From Saposhnikovia divaricata (taxonomy: Eukaryota; Streptophyta; Magnoliopsida; Apiales; Apiaceae), in assembly GCA_036435485.1 (NCBI GenBank), contig CM071596.1, forward strand, positions 15,900,001 through 15,964,000: a stretch of DNA of 64,000 nucleotides, given 5' to 3'. Positions 1 to 11,757 of this stretch are shown here, piece after piece. How positions within the stretch are numbered: position 1 is the stretch's first letter; each line of letters opens with the position of its first letter. A program made the translations under genes and the position numbers. Below the pieces are notes generated by a model. That model saw only the letters and a list, made by a program, of their open reading frames with translations. It did not search any database and was not told the DNA's origin.

Positions 1-1394
1 ATATCAATTTATTTATTATGAACAACAAAATTTATCAATAAGGCACCAAAATATATTTTTTAAAAATTAAAAAAAAACGTGTTAAAAATTCTAAATTCAA
101 TTTAATTATATATAATTAATTAAAAATAAAAAACCACATGTTTTATAGATTTATAAACGTTTTCAATTATGACCCGATCCGCACACACTTCTTACTTCGA
201 TTCTTTCTTCCAAGATTTTAGGTTACACTAAATAATTTTTAAAAAATATCTATTGAATTATTAAGATATTTAACAATAAATTTAAAAATAACGTTAAATA
301 ATTAATATTTATTTATGTCTTGAAATTAAGTATGTTGCATATGTAAATTTAAAATTAATAATAAAAAATTATTAAAATAAATTAAAATTCTATATTAAAA
401 CAAATAATTAATATTTTAATTCATAATAATAATATTTGATAGCCCATGCTTTTGCACGGTTATAGGCTAATAATATCATAATTAGCTGAAAATCTCCAAA
501 AGCATGTGCAAAATTTAAAACATGGAGCGAGTACGTTTAGGTTATCAATTTTACCGTTTTTAGCCTCTTGCTCACATTATATTTTTTTGTAATTTATAAA
601 AAAAATGTATAGAATAATAAACATTTTTATACAGTAAAAATAGTTCTCTCGTCAAAAGAACAATTTTCAGTAGAAGAGTTTGTTCAAAAAACAGTTTTAA
701 AAAATAGTGTACATCGCAGTCGAACGAGTTTACAATATTATTATTGCGAAGGTCACAGTTTTAGGAAAACCCTCGTACGTAGTAACGTAGAGTTTTAAGC
801 ATTTTTCAGAGTGTGCCATTGGAACCTCTGCTTGCATTGTGGGAGGGAAGGAATCAAAAAATTTAACATACACAAGTTAAATGAACTGAAATTATCAACC
901 CCCACGGCCACCCCCATGTGACATCTTGCCGAAGCTGGCTGCAACCACTTCTATTAACGAGCGTTTGTTTGGACTACAAGGGTGACCCCAAGACGACAGG
1001 AAACAGGAATTCTTGTATAATAAGGTTATACTGAATGCCTTCTACGTGAAATATTTAAATTGCAAATACTGTCATACACTCAAATCAACAATTTAAGTCT
1101 TCGCATTTTGTTGGGGGTGGGGGAATCACCTTGCATAATTTTTTCCTTGCAGGGAAGCGTTGCCAAAAGCAAATTTTATGGTACCCTTTATTGATACAAC
1201 AGTAAAGTAAAAAGAAAATAGGGAAGTTAACCATCCCAGTAGATGAATCTGAATTATCACTCCCCCAAAGAATGTGGCATCTTATTGTTGCTGGCTGCAA
1301 CCACTTTCATTCACGTACGTTCATTTGGATTCCAACAGTGACCAGTAGATGACAAGGGACAGGTTGTATATGATCAGGTTCCGGTGAATACCTT
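1..1394. other. AT-rich 3' flank of the nucleoside hydrolase gene
   Basis: I see no credible coding sequence here; open frames are short and lack family resemblance. The stretch is AT-rich. A Helitron-like 3' end may lie at about 443-470: an imperfect hairpin (CCATGC/GCACGG around TTTT), then CTAA followed by T. Positions 885-1060 resemble 1245-1405 and form a diverged repeat that reaches into the last exon of the neighbouring gene. The 3' UTR and poly(A) site of that gene should lie just below 1395, but I cannot fix them. Confidence 0.5.
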
Positions 1395-1405
1395 CTATGA
1401 ACACA
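885..1405. repeat. diverged duplication of the gene's 3' end
   Basis: The segment around 885-1060 and the segment around 1245-1405 share a run of matching blocks in the same order. These include GCTGGCTGCAACCACTT, then a GTTYRTTTGGA block, a GTGACC block, a GACAGG block, and GAATRCCTTCTA. The second copy runs into the stop codon of the nucleoside hydrolase last exon; the first copy lies downstream of it. Copies differ by many substitutions and small indels, so the duplication is old. Edges are approximate. Confidence 0.55.
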
Positions 1406-4400
1406 TTAGTCGGTCCATAACCAATTTGACAATCTTGGGTGCATCGACAGTAACTGCTACCTTGACAGAGGGTTTATCACACCACTCAGTTACTTCACCA
1501 AACCTTGTTTGACAAGAAAAAACACAGAACAATGAAGTTGGTAGTAATGATGAAATGTTCAAGTTCATTTCAACTGCAAGCCTATTCGTAGCGAATAATA
1601 TGACATGAAAATGCAAAAAACAAATTGATTTGGAGAAGTAGCAAAGCAACTTAACACTACCAACTCTTTTAATTCATAGATACATTTCCCTCCCTTTTTG
1701 TCTATTACGGAATTAAATAAGTTAAAATTTCACACGTTGCTCTAATTAGACTGAATACAGTAGGCTTCCAGGTCACAGTACATGATCTTATTTAAGTGGG
1801 AAACTGTAACATTTGTGATTCAGTCAATCTTTACAGAGAGGATTAAATACTTTAGGAAGATGTATGTGCGCATAAGAACAGAACTTCAAATTATCTGGGA
1901 TTCCGACTACGCCCTAGCAAATTTGGTAAGTTGGTAATCTTTTGTTTGGTTCATGTTTGCAGTCCCATGAAGATCTTCTTAATGTGGGAAAGTTGGCATG
2001 TTAATGTTGGTTATTTGCCTTAAGTAGCTACCTACTTAACATTGATTACACCATTTTGAAACTGCAGTGTTGCCCAGTCTAACCTATGTATTTAAGACAA
2101 AAAATGCAGTGAACATTTATCTCACAACTGCATCTACTCAAATCTTAGGAATGACTGCTTTAACAAAACTGCTCCAACCAAAATTTTCATCTTCAATGCT
2201 GCACCACCGTGCCAACAAAGAACTACAGTGAACTCTGTTTCTGAATATTTTTATCACACAATGGAAATAAGATTTAAGAGCTCATGGACATGGCTTTCAG
2301 ACCCTTCTGAACTCCAGCACCATATTTTTTGTGCAGGTTAAAGGCCTACTCAAGGAGATTAAAGCACCAATTTATTTTTACTTGCTATTTCCTTGTACTT
2401 TGGCCTATAGGCAGCTCACCTATCCTATATAAATAGGCAACCTATAGTTAGCTCCAAAGGGGAGGTATGTTTGGTTGTTACACATATATTCTCAGGAGTA
2501 TCCCTGCAGTTCTGGGGTATGCCCAAGCTTTGCATAATCTTTTCTATCATTTGACAACCAATACCTTTAAAACAAATATAGATTGCTTGAGTAGTATCAA
2601 AAGATAACTAGATCATGTGAAATATATAATATATATATATATATGGGCAATGTTTTTCATTTTATTAAAGTTGTTGCTTCGTAAAATGCATCTGCCCGTT
2701 AGGATCGCATATACTTCATTCCAATACGTGCTAATTCACTAGACCATTTACGAGCTAGATAACATAAAAAAATGTAAATGTGAAAAACAACATTTCATGG
2801 TCACTAAAGTTTACTAATATAACGACATTTAGTTCCAGTTCACTAATCCTAAAATAGATTGTTGATTCTACATCCAAGGAGAATAAGATTAATTGATCAA
2901 AATAATTTCTTTCCTAGCTATAAATCAACTTCAGATAAACCTATTTCTGTGGACCTAGGTAGCATAAAATAACTAGCTTTCGACAAAAAAGATTTTCCAT
3001 TACAATGTTGAACTTTAGATAGGTTACATACTCATATGCATACTGATATTAATAAAAATACAGAAAAACCAGATAACAATGCAAGTAACATACAGAGCTG
3101 TATTAACAGAAACTTAATATGCATATTACAGATTTACAGGTAATACTCACTCTAATGGCCGTTCCAGAATGTATTAAAAAAACAAAGGTCTATCTTTTTG
3201 GATGGGTGCATATTGGTGGGAGATTAAAAGAACAATTGATTATAGGGTCTAGGCATTGGTTAGAGATACAATCAAGAAATAGCATGATAAAATAACAAAA
3301 TCAGTTTTCTCATGTTACCTCAAGATGATAATTTTGTAATGGTAATGAAAACACTTCTACCTCTTTTGTTTGTTGTAAAATAAAGTCAGGCCTCTTGTTA
3401 TGCCATTTGTCTGAACTCTGACAGCACCTTCTGTGTACGTTAATAATGAAGGATGCACCGCTGCGAGAAGGGCAGTTGGATCATGAAGGTAAACACCTAC
3501 AACAATCACAAACTAGCATGAGAAAACAGAAATTTAAATATGCAACTTTCTGGATGTTCCAATCGGCAGACCTTTTGTGCAGTATGCTTCACGATGGTAA
3601 GAAAAATAGACTTCTAAAATTTTGCAGAGGTATTCAGCAAATTTTCCGCTGGCCTTGGCGAGTGTTTCTCGATCCACATCTATAGTACACCAAAGAAAAC
3701 AATGAATTGATGAGAGCATTACCAGAAAACGATTACTATTTTATTTTTTTTGAATGATAATTTAATTTAGTTATAATATGCATTTGATTTGTTTATGTGT
3801 CTCAGGCAAAAGTAACAGAGATGGGTTTCCCAACATTAGAAATAAGACTTGCACATCATAATTTTGTTCAAATTTATGTGTTAGTTGACTCAATTTTAGA
3901 CCGGCCTACATCAAGGGTGCAGAAAAGGGTGTCAATAATCAGTTCAGTTAGACTGCTGGGCTTCTACCAGATAACCTATTTGTCTGATACTTTTGCTGCT
4001 CCTGCACAAGTGATGAGGAGGAATTTGATAATTTTACTCAATCTAGATCTACTAATTTTGGCAGATTGGTTCAAATTGATAAAGGTAAAGCAAACTGTTT
4101 CCAGTAGAGGCTAAACAGAATCGCATTAGCACCGGATCCTTTTACAGTTGGCGGAAAGGAAGAAGTCACAAGGAAACTGGACAATTCTTGATAAACTGTC
4201 TTCGGAATGACCACTTTCCTTTTTCTCCTTCTAAAAGCCATGGGGCTTATCTGATCACTGCTTTATATCCTAATTTTGGCCATTGATGTTGCAAAATCAT
4301 CAGCCTTTCATGTATCATTATTTGAACCAACCGTTAAAAATTTCAGGTCCTGTCGAGGCTAAACAGCAACGCTGGATGGTTCTTATTTGATTAGCAACAG

Positions 4401-7103
4401 ATCCGTCGACACTTGGTGGAAAGGAAGAACAGTGGGGTTTGTTTCAAGGAAACTGGACATTTCTTTTTCTCTTTCTGAAAGAAAACTGGACATTTCTTTT
4501 TCTCTTTCTGAAAGAAAACTGGACATTTCTTGATAAACCCTCTTGGGCATGACCACCTTCCTTTTTCTCTTTCTTTTTGCATTAGGGCTCATCTAATCAC
4601 TGCTCACTTATATCCCAATTTTGGCATTGTTGCAATAATCATCAACCTTTCATGTATCATGATTCGAATCAACTGTTAGAAATGTCCGGTCAATCCGGTG
4701 TGATTCTCTAGCTGTTTTGCCTTGGGAGTAAACCAAAATGCATATCACATACGCCATCCAGGAAGAGGAACCCATTTTTCACAACAAGGTCTCAGAATCT
4801 AAAATTAAATTGCTTTAGTCTCCAGTCTCTCATGATGAAATCGTTGACGTAGTTCATAGTATGCCTAAATGAACTGTAACATGTTGCTATTTGTATCATG
4901 ACTAAGTAGGGGAATTAGCTATGTGCATAATTGATGATGTGGCTTTGAAAGTGCAACAGAATGGGCAGATAAAAATTGCAATCCCACTACTTTAAAATAA
5001 GATATACATTTCAAAAGCGGCTACTTATAATGATAATTTCAATTTTAAAAATAATTCACTCATCTAGAACAGAATAGTGGTGCACCAACACTAGTCGGTC
5101 TACTCAGTCATGTTTTTTTTCTAGTCTAAACGAGAAATGTATCTCTAATTTTGTAACAAATAAATATGTATGATGTATCTTTAATCTTACAAACACACAC
5201 ATAAAAGTAAACCTTTCTTATTGGCTAATTAAAACAGACCATATTTAAGCTAACTTAACGTTGTCCAAAACTTTTGCATGATAAGTGACTGGATATAATA
5301 AAGCATTACCTGTCATAACAACTTGGTGGGTCACATTTATCCCGACAGCTAAAATGTTAGCTCCGCTTGTGAAAACAATATCTGCAGCATCTGGATCACC
5401 AAAAATCTGCCAGCCCAATGCATAGCCAAAAAGAAAGTAAAAAATTGTGCCCAAAGGTATTAGTGAATCAAGCATATGAAACCAGGCAGGAAGCATATTC
5501 CATAGTAAAAGGGCTTAATGATAAGACAAACAGGTAACAATTAAGATTATACAAGGATCAAAGTGTCATTTCACCACACACTTCCTATATTTAAACAAAT
5601 GACTCAATCAACCTGTCAAAAATAGATAACTTTTGGTAGATCTGTTAGAAGTCACGACATGACTAAATTAGTATATTCAGTGGCATAAACAAAATTCTCA
5701 CTGAAATGGCAAGATATACACACTGTTACCTGCCAAGTGAATAGTAACTGCATTTAAATTTACTGAAAATAGCAACAAACCCATAACCCATGTCGTAACA
5801 AGAAAATATTTTGTGTACTTTTCCAACTTTATGCGGCACAGTGTCTGTTTGGTTACACTTATATGGAAGGAATTAGTGTTTGTATAAAAAAACAGGTAAC
5901 AAAACAGGTACTTATATTGTGTAATTGCGATAAGCACTTGTTTATCAGAAAAACGCAGAATAAGAAAACACTTACGTGAAACAATTGCTACACCTATAAA
6001 GATAAATACACACTTAAATTGAAATCTTAAGTTCATTCTATGTTATTAACATGATAAGAATAAGATGCACCAAGTGCAGAATGAACAACTTACATTTGCT
6101 TCTGCCGCTGGATTAACATTTCCATTTACTGAAAAGGCACCACCAAGAATAACTATCTCCCCGACATTTTTGGTAAAATTGGAATCCAACTGAATAGCCT
6201 ATTTGAAATAGAAAATGTACAGAAAAATATAATTCAACTTCATTTATGGCCAATGCTAGATGTAAATGGTTAAATTATTAAAAAGACAAAGAAAAACTAT
6301 GACAAAAGTTCAACAAGTCTGACCAATGCAATATTCGTAAGGGGGCCAAGGGCAACCACACTGACTTCTCCAGGGTATAAATTAGCTTGCTCAACGAGAA
6401 ATTCAGCAGCTGACTGTTTGATTGGCTTTCCTTTTGGTGGAGGAAAGTTTTGGTTTCCAAGTCCATCCGTGCCATGCACAAAATCAGCAATTCGCAGTTT
6501 TGTACCTTGCTAAATAAACCAAAGATAGCTCATTAAAAGAAGATGATTCATGAAATCAATTTAAGAAGAAATATAGTATCAGAGAGGTGGATAAATAGTA
6601 TTGAAGAAGATAATTTATATAATCAATTCAGGTTAGTTGAAAGGGTGTATACTGTGATTGTGACATGAGATCCTTCGGCCACTGGAATATCAGTCCTCCC
6701 TGCAACCTCCAGCTATATAGCGGAAAGAAAATAGCAATAAGTAACAAAAGAATATCCATCACAACTTCACATTATTAAAATCTTAAGTTACGCCAACATA
6801 GCATTGACATGAAAGTCCAAGATTTCCTCATAAACGCACACCCAATCAAAATAGATGTCATTTTTCTGAGTTACCGATTATCCCAAAACTCATGGGTGTC
6901 AAGGCTTGATTGGATCACATATCTTTTAAGGGTAAAGTGCACTATGGAAGCAAAAAAAAAAAAAAAAAAGATTATTTGTACATGCACTTTGGCCAACATA
7001 CCACTTGCAATACTGCACTTTTGGAACTACCACTTGCGATATCGAAGTTCATAGCTATTTTAGCTAATTTTGTTAGGACTTCCCTTCTAGTTCACATTTT
7101 AAC

Positions 7104-7165
<62 letters not shown>

Positions 7166-8051
7166 CATTTTTGCCCGGACCCATTAATATAGCTGTTGAA
7201 TTAAGAATTGAAAAACAAAACTCACATAATTTGCTGAAATTGACGGAATGTATAAAAAAGAAACTTAATGTGAACTCTAGTAATACAAATGATAGTTTTG
7301 GAATTGAAGTATTTTAATTTTTAGACTATTGGTTGGGGGTACCGGGATTCGAAATTGTCCTACTATAATAAGTCACCAACTCTTCCTAAACATATGGGTG
7401 TTACGAGAAGCGCTTAAATTGGATTATATATTTTTAACACTCTAAACTTTTCATCTCGGATGAGCATATTACCAGTTTAACGTAATTGTACACACAACGA
7501 GGTAGGCAACACACTTAAGCACACAGTACAAACACAAGGAACATTACCAAGTGCAAAGCATTTCGGGTGGCAAGAGTTGTGTACACATTCCCATATATAG
7601 TTGTGAGTCCAATCACATCCACTTCAGGAGAATTCAATGCTACAAATATTGCCATGGCATCATCTGTATAATTAAATCCACAATGTTGCATAAGCTTTAA
7701 ATAATAAAACTCAAATTCTTCTTTTTCGTTTCAATCAAGTATAAAACAAAAATCACAACAAAAATAACAAAATGAGGTGCAATTAGCTAAAGTTTCGATC
7801 TTTCGTATTGGGTTCTAATTAGATTGATCAAAACATCAAACCCACTTAAATTCGCAAATTTTCTTGAAGTTTCTTGTGAAATTCTTGAAACTTTCTTTAA
7901 TGTCATAGTACAAGTAGGTGGAAAGTTAAATAAAAGCTCATAAATACAAACATGTAAGTATATATGATCAAACAGCAGATAGAAGTGTGTAGAGTGAAAT
8001 ATTACCGATGCCCGGATCGGTATCGATGATCATCTTCTTGGGTCCAGCCAT
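1395..8051 (-). CDS. Uridine/ribonucleoside hydrolase, URH2-type, nine exons
   Basis: Hydrolyses the N-glycosidic bond of ribonucleosides such as uridine, releasing base and ribose for salvage and breakdown; the plant family is mainly cytosolic. Exons in transcript order: 8051-8006, 7663-7548, 6712-6653, 6509-6324, 6198-6094, 5406-5310, 3679-3572, 3496-3361, 1503-1395. All introns are GT-AG and all phases join, giving 963 nt (320 codons plus stop), the usual family length. Residues 8-17 contain the Asp-rich DTDPGIDD site that binds Ca and ribose. The HGTDGLGNQN block and the VALGPLTNIAL, VILGGAF and FGDPDAADIVF motifs are all present. The C-terminal half (SGKFAEYLCKILEV, VYLHDPTALLAAVHP, KPSVKVAVTVDAP) fits URH2 better than URH1, from memory of the family. 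The donor of exon 4 (GTCAGA) is weak. No premature stop is seen, so the gene looks intact. Promoter and 5' UTR were not resolved; an upstream AG near 8085 could end a leader intron. Confidence 0.9.
4107..4690. repeat. intronic tandem duplication, about 240-330 bp per copy
   Basis: Inside intron 6 of the hydrolase gene, about 4107-4345 and 4357-4690 are related copies in direct orientation. Both start with GAGGCTAAACAG and share GGAAAGGAAGAA, AAGGAAACTGGACA and TCTTGATAAAC. Both end near CAACCTTTCATGTATCAT-like sequence. Copy two is longer because of an internal 33-bp repeat. The reading frames across it on the minus strand are a by-product of the repeat, not genes. Confidence 0.7.
4449..4531. 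repeat. 33-bp tandem repeat, about 2.5 copies
   Basis: AACTGGACATTTCTT recurs at a spacing of 33 bp (about 4451, 4484 and 4517), with TTTTCTCTTTCTGAAAG between the copies. It lies within the second copy of the intronic duplication and accounts for most of the length difference between the two copies. Confidence 0.85.
7107..7163. repeat. (TA)n microsatellite in intron 2
   Basis: Uninterrupted TA dinucleotides, about 28 units, inside intron 2 of the hydrolase gene. A poly(A) run lies upstream in the same intron at about 6951-6969. Length is probably variable between individuals. Confidence 0.95.
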
Positions 8052-9613
8052 TTTCAGCCCTGTACAAGATCTTGTTGACCCACCACTCCTGTTAACAACA
8101 TGATTTTTCGGTTAGTTTATCTATTTAAGAAGCTTTTTGAAATTAACATCTTTTTCTGAAAATATTGCACAGTTTTTTTTTTTTTCCTTTTAAAACTAAT
8201 ACTGTATTTCATAAAAAATGTAAAAAAAAAATTGCATTTACTTGTCGACAAAATTATCGAAGAAGTGCTTAGGAAAGTAGTAAAACCATGATAAGTTTTT
8301 TTTCTTTATAAAATAATATTTTGTAAATTTTTCTGTACAATTACTATTATTATATATAATGATGATTATAGTTATTTTGTTTTACTATTATTCGATGAAT
8401 GTATTATTGATAGCTTTTACTTTAGTGTATATTTTTCAAGATTTGTGAGAGAACGGTTATTATATTTTATAATGTGTCTGGAAAATTACTAATAAGAAAA
8501 TTTTTGAACATAAATTATTTTATATAAATGAATGATCTTAAAATTTAAATTTTTACAAATTTGTTAAGTAAGTTTAATTAATAGATAAATGTGGACTAGT
8601 ATTTTTTTTTTTGAAACAATTATTAAGTTCCTTAATTATTTAGCAAAAATTCTATTAAATTCCTTATTTTGTATTTGTAAATGAAATGTAATTATTATTT
8701 ATTACAATCCAGAAGGCACATTGTTTGCAAAAGAGATCAATGAAAAACTTAATGTATCCAATTCCTATCACAAAAGACGTTAATACCAAATATTATAAAC
8801 CATTGTAAGTACTATTATAAATATTATTAAGAGTTTAATTTTCACCAATATATCAAATATCATAAATAAACATCATAATTCATACAGGTAACAAGTACTA
8901 TTAGGTTTTAAAAACTACTTTTTCACTCATATTCATTTATTTCATACATTTGTGATTACAGTTTTCTTTTCACACTTATTTCACGTATTATGATTTCCGA
9001 TTTCCATCTTTAAAACAACAAGAACTAAAATTGCTAAAATGTTCAATTGGCAAAAATTAAAAAAAAAACGATAACTAAATTTTTTCCATTTGCATACATA
9101 AGGGATTTCTATTCAAAATGTATTCATGTATTAATAATGAGAAAACACTAAAATTATATCTTTAAATATAAGGAGTTCTTTTGGCACGTGGTCGGCATCT
9201 AATCCCACTTTTTATAATTTTGAAAAAATTGAATATTCTTAAAAAAAAAACATTAATTTGTTGTGTTAAACGAGGGTAAGACATGAAAATATAAAAATGT
9301 AGATAAAAAATTTATTTATAAATAAAGAAAGGCAAAGCATGACGCCTTTCATAGTTAAAACATTCTATTTATATTTTAAATGTTATCAAAAGAAATAGTA
9401 ATTATGTGAAAAAAATACTATAATAAAATTTAGAAAAATAAGAATTACCAAATAAATAAATTTTATAAAATACATTCTTTTAAAAAATAGAATAAAAATA
9501 ATAATTGAAATATAACTAAATAATATTTAAAAAAAATTCGTGCATCAAAAACTTATATTATTGGAGTGAATGGGTTATATAGCATGACATGGTATGGTAT
9601 AGTTGCTGGTGAT
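8052..9613. other. AT-rich upstream region of the hydrolase gene
   Basis: No coding sequence is supported. This is the 5' flank of the minus-strand gene and should hold its promoter and leader, but the many A/T tracts make any TATA call arbitrary. It ends at the target duplication of retrotransposon A. Confidence 0.5.
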
Positions 9614-9618
9614 CCTCT

Positions 9619-11744
9619 TGATATTGTTAGTGCCCTAGAGACAATGTAATTGTGCTTCTAGGAAATACTATTTTGTTATTTAACGATCATGTTCTACTGA
9701 TTATTCTACATTAATTTATTATGTCTTAATTTACTGCGATATAAATATAAGAGTAATAAATGTCCTTGGAATATAGAACATGTATTCTATATCTTTAAGT
9801 ATGTTACTTAAAAATGAGATTATATGAATAGTGTTTATATTCCTAAATATCCCTAATCGAGCATTATTAATATGGGACAATTATAATGCATAAAGATTAG
9901 TATGTTTGTTGACGGATGAGCACATCTCATTGGTCATAGGTATAGTGATACTAAAGTCAAGAACATAGGTGCATGTAATTTTATACATGGCACTGGATTA
10001 ACCCACGGTGAGATTCTACATGTTGATAATGTCATTAGAAAGACTCACAGTGATAATGGTGTAATGATCCTTAGACTTGAGATCATTATATTTCTATACG
10101 AGGATTAATATACTTTGACTACATTAAAAGTTACCTTTGACCGGGTGATGATAAAAGTGTACATCGGGTATATTATGAGTCGTATGAGAAATATGAATGA
10201 TAGATAAAGGATTTAACCCTCCTATTATTAGAAGAGATATTATTGGCCTCTTGATTGAGTGAGATTATGAAAATGCATGGTCATGCTCAAATATTGATTT
10301 TTTTTAATAGTCTACTCATTGATTAAGGAAGCCCGGATTAAACGTTGAAGAGGATGACCAATAACATGCCTCGAGTTTAATCTATAATATTTGGTTAAAG
10401 AGATTATATTACACGGAAACATTAATCACGAAAGGTTTAATTGGATCACCAATTATTATTATTACTTGGGTAGCAATGATGTATTACTAGATGCCGATCA
10501 TTGTTTATAATTTTATTATTGGATATTAAAATTATTGCCAACGTAATAATAACCTAAAGGGTTACACAATAAGAACGTTTAAAAGGAGTTTTAAATTTAA
10601 ATTATGAATTTAAATTAAATCATTAAATTCAAAATTGGTTATTAATTAATTGAGCTGGTCTTAATTAATTATTAAAGAGAATTCGAATTTAATAATAAAA
10701 CCAAATCAGAATGGGTTTGGAGAAGCCCAATTCGATTTAGGGTTTTAGCCCAATCTTTCTTCCCTATAAATACATTATGATGTATTGTTTAGGGTGACAC
10801 TCTTGCAATTCATTAAAACGTGTAGGAGGCTAGAGAGAGAGGGGCAGGTTCTTCGGCTAGTACCGGCTCCGGTGATCGTTGGACGATCATTGGAAGAGAA
10901 ACTGTCAAAATAATTTGGAGGATCTGAAGAAACTAAAGGATGTTCAGATTTCAGATTCAGGAAGCCCGGATTAAACGTTGAAGAGGATGACCAATAACAT
11001 GCCTCGAGTTTAATCTATAATATTTGGTTAAAGAGATTATATTACACGGAAACATTAATCACGAAAGGTTTAATTGGATCACCAATTATTATTATTACTT
11101 GGGTAGCAATGATGTATTACTAGATGCCGATCATTGTTTATAATTTTATTATTGGATATTAAAATTATTGCCAACGTAATAATAACCTAAAGGGTTACAC
11201 AATAAGAACGTTTAAAAGGAGTTTTAAATTTAAATTATGAATTTAAATTAAATCATTAAATTCAAAATTGGTTATTAATTAATTGAGCTGGTCTTAATTA
11301 ATTATTAAAGAGAATTCGAATTTAATAATAAAACCAAATCAGAATGGGTTTGGAGAAGCCCAATTCGATTTAGGGTTTTAGCCCAATCTCTCTTCCCTAT
11401 AAATACATTATGATGTATTGTTTAGGGTGACACTCTTGCAATTCATTAAAACGTGTGGGAGGCTAGAGAGAGAGAGGGGCAGGTTCTTCGGCTAGTACCA
11501 GCTCCGGTGATCGTTGGACGATCAAGCGTTCGTGTGGACTACTTTGGCAACGTAGATCTCGAAGAGGACTGCGTGGTGATTGCTTTGGACCTCCATCTGT
11601 CATCAATTTGTTAAAGCTTCGTTTTATGGTAAGCGTTCATAACTACGAATTAAACGTCTTGTTTTGCATGGATCCTGCGATTGAGTTTTGATTTTATTGT
11701 TTTAATTATTGTTTTCCGCTGCGTTTGATGCTCGAAACCCTTCA
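9619..11744 (+). repeat. Element A 5' LTR with internal duplication
   Basis: Starts TGATATTGTTAG and ends CGAAACCCTTCA. It contains two copies of one LTR segment (about 10325-10889 and 10958-11523), separated by about 70 bp not found in the 3' LTR. Those 70 bp start with coding sequence for the gag zinc knuckle tail. The TATAAATAC motif near 10766 and again near 11398 could be the promoter TATA box, now present twice. Confidence 0.9.
10887..10959 (+). pseudogene. gag (nucleocapsid) fragment captured inside the 5' LTR of A
   Basis: The run starting TTGGAAGAGAAACTGTC is the same as the zinc-knuckle coding DNA at about 13985-14014 in the interior of A. Here it continues into GGATCTGAAGAAACTAAAGG, which reads as an acidic/lysine-rich nucleocapsid tail (EDLKKLKDVQ) that is deleted from the interior of this copy. 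Both joins show short shared sequence: GATCA on the left and GATTCAGGAAGC against GATTAAGGAAGC on the right. This is what template switching during reverse transcription leaves behind. Confidence 0.8.
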
Positions 11745-11745
11745 A

Positions 11746-11757
11746 TGGCATCAGAGC
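11746..11757 (+). other. Element A primer-binding site
   Basis: TGGCATCAGAGC, one base after the 5' LTR, matches the usual plant Copia site complementary to initiator methionine tRNA (TGGTATCAGAGC) with one change. Confidence 0.85.

Noticed and set aside
1085..1300. 71-codon minus-strand frame next to the last hydrolase exon
   Set aside because: Lies downstream of the gene's stop, within the diverged 3' duplication, with no family resemblance.
6910..7317. 135-codon frame containing an alternating Tyr-Ile run
   Set aside because: It is a translation of the (TA)n microsatellite within intron 2 of the hydrolase gene.
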